Notes under the pieces: model-generated
What the model was told of the DNA's origin: nothing
Seen by the model: the letters and a program-made list of their open reading frames with translations, nothing else
Databases searched by the model: none
Translations under genes and position numbers: made by a program
Shown: positions 1-4,740 of the stretch, piece by piece
How the letters are laid out: each line of letters begins with the position of its first letter
How positions within the stretch are numbered: the first letter of the stretch is position 1
Origin: Nitrospirota bacterium
GTDB lineage: Bacteria; Nitrospirota; Thermodesulfovibrionia; Thermodesulfovibrionales; JdFR-88
Length of the DNA stretch: 6,165 bases
Assembly (NCBI GenBank): GCA_021825785.1
Contig: JAKAGP010000124.1
Coordinates: 1-6,165 of the forward strand
Direction of reading: 5' to 3'

Positions 1-63
1 GTAGCCAAGGCCGATAATGCCAACGGTTGCACTGCGATCTTTAATCTTATCTAGCGTTTTCAT
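1..63 (-). CDS. Nucleotide-sugar dehydrogenase (UDP-GlcNAc/ManNAc 6-dehydrogenase type), N-terminal fragment
   Basis: Only the first 21 codons are inside the window and the gene runs off the left edge. The visible peptide begins MKTLDKIKDRSATVG and continues IIGLGY, the first beta strand and glycine loop of an NAD-binding Rossmann fold. An 'EKIKxxxAxVGxIGLGYVGLPLA' start is characteristic of the UDP-N-acetylglucosamine/mannosamine 6-dehydrogenases (WbpA/WbpO/TviB/WecC group), which oxidise C6 of a UDP-amino sugar to a uronic acid for surface polysaccharide. The start is ATG at 61-63, preceded by GGGAG (70-74) at six bases. The end of an IS element lies only four bases beyond this Shine-Dalgarno sequence, so the native promoter has been separated from the gene. 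The family call rests on 21 residues; the exact substrate cannot be told. A polysaccharide role fits the exosortase locus. Confidence 0.72.
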   Translation of the reverse strand, partial: MKTLDKIKDRSATVGIIGLGY

Positions 64-77
64 TCAGTTCTCCCTAG

Positions 78-96
78 CAGGACGTTGAAAAACTCA
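78..96 (+). repeat. IS terminal inverted repeat (transposase 3' end)
   Basis: This stretch reads CAGGacGTTGAAAAAcTCA. It matches the reverse complement of 871-889 (CAGGttGTTGAAAAAgTCA) at 16 of 19 positions. The core of 84-96 alone matches 12 of 13. It lies on the 3' side of the transposase and directly beside the Shine-Dalgarno sequence of the nucleotide-sugar dehydrogenase. Confidence 0.75.
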
Positions 97-225
97 GTTT
101 TTTAACCGGATTCCCTTTCATTTGGAATTTCCTGTTTGCATTTTCAACATTCGATGCCTTCATCTTCAAGCCTTTTGGCCTATTTTCATCTGATACTTTG
201 ATTCGCTTTCCGCTTTTTACCGCGC

Positions 226-852
226 TCATGCCGTACCAACTCCGAGATTTCTCATTCTTACCAGGTTGTATGCCGCCGCTGCGAAGGTGAAGTGCCATTC
301 GGCCTTTGTCTGGGCGCGGTATTTGATCTTCCTTAAATTGCCGACTGCCTTCATCCATCCAAATATCTCTTCAATCCGTTTTCGAAATTTCTGGCTGATT
401 GCGTATCCTTCGTGCAGGGTTGTCCTTTGGTCTATTGCGGAGGACCGGCTCTTATCATTCTGTGCCACATGCGGTGTGGCATTAAACCCCCGAAGCGCCT
501 TTACAAAATCCTTTGTATCGTAGTTCTTGCCGCCGGCTACTGTTATCCGGTGCGAGCCGGAAATGTTTTCCACCATGTCTTTTGCCGCTTCGCGTTCCGC
601 TGTTCCAGTTGCTAACGTAAGCTCGGTATCAACGACAAGACCGTTCCTGTTTTCCATTAGCACATGCCCCATATAAGACAGCTTGGCTTCCTTGCCTTTG
701 CCCTTTTTGAATAACCTGCTTTCAGGATCGGTCGTGGATTTGTGAGTCTCATTCGAGCGTTTCTCTCCGTGAAAATCTACCTCCTCGTTACGGCCGCGCA
801 TATCGTTTCCCTCTTCTGTTGAAAATTTCTTGAGGCTGAAATCAATATGCAT
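226..852 (-). pseudogene. IS5-family DDE transposase, N-terminally truncated and catalytically dead
   Basis: The open frame of 208 codons matches the C-terminal half of IS5-family transposases. Visible landmarks are GRNEEVDFHGEKRSNETH (20-37), STTDPESRLFKKGKGKEAKL (39-58), MENRNGLVVD (66-75), TGTAEREAA (82-90), and the ending FAAAAYNLVRMRNL (190-203). Homology begins at about residue 6 (SLKKF); in relatives this segment directly follows the VDGTLIEAWA motif that holds the first catalytic Asp. Here that motif and everything before it are gone, and residues 1-5 look like element leader read in frame. The second catalytic Asp, normally in a GADK motif, is Gly108 (codon GGC at 529-531, one base from GAC). 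The third acidic residue, probably Glu161 in RKRIEEIFGWMK, is kept with Lys168. No Shine-Dalgarno sequence precedes the ATG. Family membership is recalled from known motifs; the deletion and substitution are read from the sequence. Confidence 0.85.
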
Positions 853-870
853 GATTTATGCCATTCCAGG

Positions 871-889
871 TGACTTTTTCAACAACCTG
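871..889 (-). repeat. IS terminal inverted repeat (transposase 5' end)
   Basis: This is the partner of the repeat at 78-96, in inverted orientation on the upstream side of the transposase. About 30 bp of element leader (841-870) separate it from the deletion junction. Confidence 0.75.
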
Positions 890-1149
890 TTAAAGGACCT
901 CCTGGGCAATTGTGATAATGAAAAATCATTCTCTGGAGAAACGTGCACTGTGCTTGCATTCTCGATAGCCCAGCAACAAATTGTTTAGTCTCAATAAAAG
1001 GAATCAGGTGTGTATTTCAATATAGATACCCACGGGCATGCCCGTGGTACTCTGCTAAGGGATTAGACTAAAATCATGGCCGGCACTGATGCCCTTTGAA
1101 TTCTTGTAATGAGGGCAAGGGTTGTTTTATTTGCCAGGGGATGCCGGTT
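890..1149. other. Intergenic region between IS remnant and FN3 lipoprotein gene
   Basis: I find no gene here. It holds a perfect 18-bp palindrome (1030-1047), an 8-bp inverted repeat around it (984-991 TTTAGTCT and 1065-1072 AGACTAAA), and a nested pair of short stems just after the lipoprotein gene (CCGGCA 1080-1085 with TGCCGG 1142-1147, and TGCCCT 1090-1095 with AGGGCA 1112-1117). The nested stems could end the lipoprotein transcript, but no clear U-tract follows them on the minus strand. Confidence 0.5.
1030..1047. repeat. Perfect 18-bp palindrome, REP/hairpin-like
   Basis: CCACGGGCATGCCCGTGG is identical on both strands and would form a GC-rich hairpin or cruciform. It sits in non-coding DNA at about the middle of a segment bounded by an 8-bp inverted repeat. 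Palindromes of this kind are known as REP elements or as substrates of REP-associated tyrosine (IS200-like) transposases; a dimeric regulator site is the other option. No Y1 transposase gene lies in the window, so the class is inferred. Confidence 0.5.
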
Positions 1150-1554
1150 TTACTGGGCCATCTTGGGCAATTCTCTGGAATAATCGCTCTCATGGCCATA
1201 ACTATCCAGAGCGGCAATAACAAAATAATATTGCCCAGCAGCAAGTCCCCCGACCGGATATGAGCACGTGCCTGTGGACATGTTGCATGCACTTAACGGC
1301 ACGTCTACTTTAGCTCGGTACTGCCCCGATGATGTCCCGTAATATATCCTGAATCCCGCCAGGTCAATCAAAGCGCTGCCGTCCACGTTCGTGCTGGGCA
1401 CATCCCAAGTAAGAGTTGTGCTGGCATTCCCAGTTGTCGGCGGAGCAATTTGTCCCGCCGGTGCGCTAGATGAGCCTCCAGCGCTGCAGGCCGGAAGGAC
1501 TGCTGACAACAGGATAAGCATGAGCATATAGAAAAACCTCTGAGGTCGTCCCAT
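1150..1554 (-). CDS. Small lipoprotein with one fibronectin type III domain
   Basis: A protein of 134 residues. Residues 1-22 form a lipoprotein signal peptide: a basic start (GRPQR), a hydrophobic core (MLMLILLSAVL), and the lipobox LPAC with Cys23 as the predicted lipidated residue. A Ser/Gly/Pro-rich linker (24-43) follows. Residues about 45-130 look like a single fibronectin type III fold: TTLTWDVPS, GFRIYYGTSSGQY, then GLAAGQYYFVIAALDSYGHESDYS, the typical 'YyfvvtAvdsyGnES' ending. It probably acts as a surface adhesion or carbohydrate-contact module. The start at 1552-1554 has a poor Shine-Dalgarno sequence. An internal ATG at codon 10 has AGAGG nine bases upstream, but would remove the basic n-region, so the longer form is preferred. 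The gene starts 45 bp after the beta-helix lipoprotein gene with no terminator between, so the two are likely co-transcribed under the riboswitch. Confidence 0.8.
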   Translation of the reverse strand: MGRPQRFFYMLMLILLSAVLPACSAGGSSSAPAGQIAPPTTGNASTTLTWDVPSTNVDGSALIDLAGFRIYYGTSSGQYRAKVDVPLSACNMSTGTCSYPVGGLAAGQYYFVIAALDSYGHESDYSRELPKMAQ

Positions 1555-1599
1555 TTCAGCTTGTAATATGATAACATTTGCCTGCCAGAAAGAAATAAT

Positions 1600-3405
1600 T
1601 TAATGTAAATTAAACGGCGAACTGGGCCGCTTCCCCTCATAGGCCCCGATGGACCAACCGGTTGGTGAGCCTGTGGTCAAAACAATAGGCGCGGGACGCG
1701 TAATTACTTGACTAATATCGGTAATGCCATTATTTAAGTTATTTGTAGGTAACTTACTGGCCGTAAAAATTTCCGTCAGATTCGCACCAGCCTCAGCCGC
1801 TGGTGAGGAGGCTAGCAAATGCCAGTTTCCGCTGCCTACTGTTCCATTGGGCAACGAAACAAAACCGGGATAAGTGCTTGAATAATCGTTGCCACCAAAG
1901 CTATTACAGTCATACCCGCCACCGGCACACGCTTGTGCAGGTGAAGTCCAGTTAGGGCCGTTGTTTAGCAGGTCTAAGTTGCCATTACCTCCTTGATATG
2001 TTGTCAGATTGTAAAGATTGTGATCAATATTCAAGGATGTCCATGTGTTGCTTGCAGTACCTAAACTATTGCCGGTAAGTCCCCCTGAATAAATGTTATT
2101 TTTGATATTTATGGCCACTGGTTTGGCAGTATCTGGATTAACGAACCAGAAACCAATTTCTACACCTGGATTCCCGATTAAAGAATCTGTAGAAAATGTA
2201 TTGTTGTAAACGTTTATCGTGCCATAATCATTCTGGTTCAGCCTTACGAAAGCATACATAGGCGGGTTGCCTGAATTTGTTGCAGTTTGCTCTATACTAA
2301 AAACGTTATTGTAAATGGAAAGATTTTGAACACCGCCGTCCGTATAATATTCGCTAGTACACCAATCCCATGCGCCATAAAACAGGTTGTTATAGAAAAG
2401 AACATTAGTTATTGTCGGAGTGGTAGTAGAAACGCCCGGGTTTTCAACCATGAACCCATCAATATGATAATTACTTGGGCCGGCATAGAGATCATTGGCA
2501 AGCGTAAGCCCTGGGCCTTCTACTCTGTTATTATAGATCTCCACATCATTGAGGGTATATCCTTGATAGCCGTAAACCACTTCACGCCCGGAATAACTGA
2601 TTTGGTTATCATGGAAATAAATAGCATCGGCATTTTTCTGGTTGTTTGCGTTCGCATAGGCAAAGGCCTGAATGGCATGGGGAGCGATAATACAATTTTT
2701 GACTTCTATCGAGCTGCCACTGCCAAGAAAGTTAATTGCTGTCCCGGAGCCGTCGCCAGGACTGCCTATATCTTGAAATTGAAGGCCGTTAATAACAATG
2801 TTAGAAACGGAATATTGCCCATTGTTGTCGCCAATAAGCTGGCTACCCTCACCCAATGTTGAGGCCCCGTTTAACCCGCATACTTTCAGGCCCTCAGCCG
2901 TCTGGCATCCATCGAATACTGGGGGGGTATAGGAAGCCCCTGCATACCATGTTTTATCTACCGTGTACTGGTCCGGATTCCCGGATGCACCACCAGTCTG
3001 TATTTCCCATGGGTATATAGGGTCCGCCGCGGACCATGCCCACCTCACTCCACCCTTGAATACGAATATGTCCCCGGCCTGGTGCGTGTACGTGCCGGTA
3101 AAGCCGTTCATATATGGCTGGTGCTTCCAGGGTGTGCTTTCAGATGTCCCATTGTTGGAATCTTTGCCGTTAACATAATCGATGTAAAAAACGCGGGAGG
3201 TTGAAGGAAATGTAGATGAGGTCTTGATCTGTGCTGCACTGTATGTTTGTGAGGAGGAAAATGCAGCGCCCCCCCCGTTGCTGCCGCACGCCATTAAGGC
3301 AAGCGGCAAAATAAATACAGCCAGAAAATTTCTTACACGGCTTACTTCAAAACGTCCTCTACTCCCAACCATTAACCCCTGTCGCTCACTGCTGCGCTGC
3401 CGCAT
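1600..3405 (-). CDS. Secreted lipoprotein with right-handed parallel beta-helix
   Basis: A protein of 601 residues from the ATG at 3403-3405. It has a long basic n-region, a hydrophobic core (NFLAVFILPLAL, 26-37), and the lipobox LMAC with Cys40. A Gly/Ser-rich linker leads to FYIDYVNGKDSNNGTSESTP (73-92), the entry motif common in beta-helix polysaccharide lyases and related surface proteins. From roughly residue 190 to 480 there are repeated coils with an Asn ladder: VKNCII, FHDNQIS, IYNNRV, FYNNLF, IYNNVF, VYNNTF, IKNNIY, IDHNLY. The end has SPAAEAGANL and GWSIGAYEG, typical closing motifs of such domains. This suggests binding or modification of a polysaccharide, but I see no lyase or epimerase active site I can name. 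The frame is open upstream to 3495, but that stretch is the terminator and riboswitch leader. The chosen ATG has GGGAGGT five bases upstream; a second ATG at codon 12 would also leave an intact signal peptide. An 8-G run follows the lipobox codons. Confidence 0.85.
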   Translation of the reverse strand: MRQRSSERQGLMVGSRGRFEVSRVRNFLAVFILPLALMACGSNGGGAAFSSSQTYSAAQIKTSSTFPSTSRVFYIDYVNGKDSNNGTSESTPWKHQPYMNGFTGTYTHQAGDIFVFKGGVRWAWSAADPIYPWEIQTGGASGNPDQYTVDKTWYAGASYTPPVFDGCQTAEGLKVCGLNGASTLGEGSQLIGDNNGQYSVSNIVINGLQFQDIGSPGDGSGTAINFLGSGSSIEVKNCIIAPHAIQAFAYANANNQKNADAIYFHDNQISYSGREVVYGYQGYTLNDVEIYNNRVEGPGLTLANDLYAGPSNYHIDGFMVENPGVSTTTPTITNVLFYNNLFYGAWDWCTSEYYTDGGVQNLSIYNNVFSIEQTATNSGNPPMYAFVRLNQNDYGTINVYNNTFSTDSLIGNPGVEIGFWFVNPDTAKPVAINIKNNIYSGGLTGNSLGTASNTWTSLNIDHNLYNLTTYQGGNGNLDLLNNGPNWTSPAQACAGGGYDCNSFGGNDYSSTYPGFVSLPNGTVGSGNWHLLASSPAAEAGANLTEIFTASKLPTNNLNNGITDISQVITRPAPIVLTTGSPTGWSIGAYEGKRPSSPFNLH

Positions 3406-3410
3406 ATCGC

Positions 3411-3417
3411 ACCTCCC
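3411..3417 (-). promoter_or_regulatory. Ribosome binding site deciding the beta-helix lipoprotein start
   Basis: On the minus strand GGGAGGT lies five bases before the ATG at 3403-3405. It is the only strong Shine-Dalgarno sequence in front of this frame. It places translation initiation just downstream of the leader terminator, which is the expected layout for transcription attenuation. Confidence 0.8.
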
Positions 3418-3430
3418 TGCGTCAAATTTC

Positions 3431-3468
3431 ACAATAAAAAAGGCCTGTTTCCAAAAGGAAACAGGCCT
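3431..3468 (-). terminator. Intrinsic terminator in the riboswitch leader (expression platform)
   Basis: On the minus strand a perfect 12-bp stem (arms at plus positions 3457-3468 and 3441-3452) with a TTTT loop is followed by a run of six T, then ATT. It lies between the c-di-GMP aptamer and the ribosome binding site, about 30 bases before the ATG. It would therefore stop transcripts before the beta-helix/FN3 operon unless antitermination occurs. A 7-base stretch right after the aptamer (minus GAAACAG, 3499-3505) is complementary to its 5' arm (3458-3464) and could form the alternative pairing. Confidence 0.88.
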
Positions 3469-3475
3469 GACGCTG

Positions 3476-3495
3476 AAAAGGTAAACCGTGGGCAA
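3476..3495 (-). promoter_or_regulatory. Anti-aptamer strand between aptamer and terminator
   Basis: This 20-nt segment is complementary to 3557-3576 at 19 of 20 positions (one A-C mismatch). That partner is the 5' strand of the aptamer, which includes G20 and the first arm and GCAA loop of the hairpin. Pairing of the two would form a long stem that cannot coexist with the ligand-binding fold. It is therefore a candidate switching strand of the riboswitch. Confidence 0.6.
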
Positions 3496-3498
3496 GCA

Positions 3499-3576
3499 CT
3501 GTTTCTTCGGCAGCCCGGCTGACCCATATCAGGTCCCGTGGCTTTGTGCCCCATGGTTGCCCATGGTTTACCTTTT
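3499..3576 (-). ncRNA. Cyclic-di-GMP-I (GEMM-I) riboswitch aptamer
   Basis: The minus strand reads GGTAAACC, then a hairpin CCATGG-GCAA-CCATGG (3566-3551), then GGCACAAAGCCACGGGACC, a short third stem GACC/GGTC with a 7-nt loop (3535-3521), and AGCCGGGCTGCCGAAG (3520-3505). Aligned from memory to the Vibrio Vc2 aptamer, the spacing from GGxAAACC to CAAAGCC fits exactly. The three ligand-contacting bases are present: G20 (3571), A47 (3544) and C92 (3510). G at position 20 favours c-di-GMP over the cGAMP-type variant, which has A. The tetraloop is GCAA, a GNRA loop, in place of the usual GAAA; position 21 is U with G opposite, a wobble in place of C-G; and P3 is unusually short. Aptamers of this class control surface, motility and matrix genes, which fits the downstream lipoprotein operon. 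Core boundaries are 3505-3572; flanks may be off by a few bases. Confidence 0.85.
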
Positions 3577-3655
3577 CGGAAACGACCGTACTATTGATTT
3601 ACAAAGAGCCTTGCTACTTACCTATTAAGTTTTATCACCTTCCGGCAAAAAAAAA

Positions 3656-3671
3656 TGTAACCCAGGTCACA
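3656..3671. promoter_or_regulatory. CRP/FNR-like palindromic operator upstream of the riboswitch
   Basis: On the minus strand TGTGA-CCTGGG-TTACA matches the CRP-family pattern TGTGA-N6-TCACA with one mismatch. It lies between the terminator of the PEP-CTERM gene and the riboswitch leader, next to a run of nine A/T (3647-3655). A weak sigma-70-like pair follows at TTGCCG (3648-3643) and TAATAG (3627-3622), but the 15-bp spacing is short. The position suits an activator of the leader transcript. This is inference from a short match. Confidence 0.4.
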
Positions 3672-3674
3672 TCA

Positions 3675-3707
3675 GGAAATAAAAAAAGGGGGCAAAAAGC
3701 CCCCTTT
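3675..3707 (-). terminator. Intrinsic terminator of the PEP-CTERM protein gene
   Basis: On the minus strand a 9-bp stem AAAGGGGGC/GCCCCCTTT with a TTTTT loop (arms 3699-3707 and 3685-3693) is followed by a T-rich tract (3684-3677). It lies about 30 bases after the PEP-CTERM stop codon and insulates that gene from the riboswitch-controlled operon. Confidence 0.9.
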
Positions 3708-3736
3708 CATAACAAAAAATGCCACTTGCTTTTGTT

Positions 3737-4492
3737 TTAAACCAGTTCTCTCCTGCGGTAACAAAATAATAATGCCAAGCCAAGCACACCACTGCCCAGC
3801 AGGAAAATAGAGGAAGGCTCAGGCACCTTATTTATCATACCCGCTTGAGTAAATGGCGTATCATATAAATGAGTTGCATCCTGTCCATATGCAACCGCAA
3901 GCGTACCGGGCTTGATTCCGGATAATGTCACATCTACAACCTGTTTATTGGGATATAGATTGATGTTTGTGTCTGTCAACTCGAATACGAATGTGGCAAA
4001 TTCTGTAGGATCAATTCCCAATGTCTTATCTGCGCCAGACCAATTCGTGAAGGAATTGGAGTGGTCGGTCCCTGTAATTCCAAGAAAAGAATATATCTCA
4101 TCTCCCGACGTCATGTCACCTCCGAACCCTGAAGGGGACCCGGCGCCGTAATTCCAATTCCCTCCGTAAACATCAGCTCCGCCAAGTTGCCCCGTGCCAC
4201 CGTTATTTACGCTGATGCCCGGCAGCGGAAAAGACCCCCCTATGACGCTTGACGCATCTACGTTGGGGATGCCTATGATAAGAAGCAGCGGATTGTAAAG
4301 CGCATTCGCCGGCGAATTGGAATTCTGGTATATCCCGAAGGCCGAGGATATCAGATTAGGATCCCCTCCCGTTGGCGGATTGCCGATCTGAAGCGTTGCC
4401 GGATCAATCAGATCCGCATAGGCCCGGGCTACTGGCAAAATGAACACCAGGACGAACATGATAATCACCGCGGATCTTATTCGACAGTTCAT
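3737..4492 (-). CDS. PEP-CTERM sorting domain-containing secreted protein
   Basis: A protein of 251 residues with an N-terminal signal peptide (about 1-26: basic MNCRIR, hydrophobic AVIIMFVLVFILPV, cleavage near ARA/AYA). The secreted body is rich in Gly, Asn, Ser and Thr, with a Gly-rich stretch at about 95-127 and a more beta-like part at about 163-205. The C-terminus (223-251) is a textbook PEP-CTERM signal: VPEPSSI, then a hydrophobic span, then CYRRRELV. In this family the tail is recognised by an exosortase, which processes or anchors the protein during export with exopolysaccharide; an exosortase end lies at 5902-6165. The start is supported by AGGAGG seven bases upstream. A sigma-54 promoter is centred about 120 bp upstream and a strong terminator follows, so it is likely monocistronic. 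The body matches no domain I can name; a structural or floc/biofilm matrix role is inferred. Confidence 0.92.
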   Translation of the reverse strand: MNCRIRSAVIIMFVLVFILPVARAYADLIDPATLQIGNPPTGGDPNLISSAFGIYQNSNSPANALYNPLLLIIGIPNVDASSVIGGSFPLPGISVNNGGTGQLGGADVYGGNWNYGAGSPSGFGGDMTSGDEIYSFLGITGTDHSNSFTNWSGADKTLGIDPTEFATFVFELTDTNINLYPNKQVVDVTLSGIKPGTLAVAYGQDATHLYDTPFTQAGMINKVPEPSSIFLLGSGVLGLALLFCYRRRELV

Positions 4493-4605
4493 AAAGTGCC
4501 CTCCTGCTTTATTAGCATCTCTAAAGTCCGAAGACTAAACCATGTACTATGATACAGCGAAAAACCGATAATGATAATAGGATTTTTCTTCTTTTAAATT
4601 GTCAG

Positions 4606-4621
4606 CGCACGTTTCATGCCA
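4606..4621 (-). promoter_or_regulatory. Sigma-54 (-24/-12) promoter for the PEP-CTERM gene
   Basis: The minus strand reads TGGCATGAAACGTGCG, close to the consensus TGGCACG-N4-TTGCW. GG (4620-4619) and GC (4608-4607) are exactly 10 bases apart, as RpoN promoters require. Transcription would begin near 4595, giving a leader of about 100 nt. The next gene upstream is a sigma-54 activator, which supports the call. In Zoogloea a PrsK/PrsR-RpoN system is known to drive PEP-CTERM protein expression. Confidence 0.75.
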
Positions 4622-4672
4622 GGATGAAAACCATTGATTTTTAAGAAAATCCATTCAAAATAAAAATTAAAG

Positions 4673-4711
4673 TGTAAAGAAAACCTGAGGAACTGTCTAT
4701 TTTTCTTTACA
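4673..4711. repeat. 11-bp inverted repeat, candidate upstream activator site
   Basis: TGTAAAGAAAA (4673-4683) and TTTTCTTTACA (4701-4711) are perfect inverted copies separated by 17 bp. The centre lies about 100 bp upstream of the predicted sigma-54 transcription start, where enhancer-binding proteins usually bind. It also follows the stop codon of the regulator gene by about 30 bp, so an AT-rich terminator is possible. However, the stem has few G-C pairs and the loop is long. Confidence 0.5.
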
Positions 4712-4740
4712 GTTTGCCCGAAACGCGCTTATCTCAACTA

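Larger units (their letters stand above)
78..889 (-). mobile_element. Internally deleted IS5-family insertion sequence remnant
   Basis: The element is bounded by imperfect inverted repeats at 78-96 and 871-889 (16 of 19 positions match; core GTTGAAAAA). It contains the C-terminal part of an IS5-family DDE transposase read leftwards. At about 812 bp it is shorter than the roughly 1.2-1.3 kb expected for an intact copy of this type. The missing piece is the transposase N-terminus: the repeat and leader (about 841-889) join directly to the middle of the gene. The flanking tetranucleotides are CTAG (74-77) and TTAA (890-893). Each fits the YTAR target preference known for IS5 elements, but they are not identical, so there is no clean target duplication. 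The copy cannot move by itself but might be moved in trans by a related transposase. Confidence 0.82.

Noticed and set aside
74..358. A 94-codon open frame on the minus strand overlapping the transposase 3' end
   Set aside because: It is a shifted frame of the transposase C-terminus running into the IS end, with low-complexity basic composition and no ribosome binding site.
2287..2862. A long plus-strand open frame (191 codons) inside the beta-helix gene
   Set aside because: It lies fully antisense to a clear lipoprotein gene with a signal peptide and beta-helix repeats, and its translation resembles no family I know.
3406..3495. A 30-codon N-terminal extension of the beta-helix lipoprotein, starting at 3495
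   Set aside because: The extension is read through the riboswitch 3' end and the intrinsic terminator. It has no ribosome binding site, and the ATG at 3405 has a strong one.
4673..4711. The inverted repeat as an ordinary intrinsic terminator for the regulator gene
   Set aside because: The stem is AT-rich with a 17-nt loop and only a mixed T/A tract follows. Its place relative to the sigma-54 promoter is better explained as an activator site, though a terminator role is not excluded.
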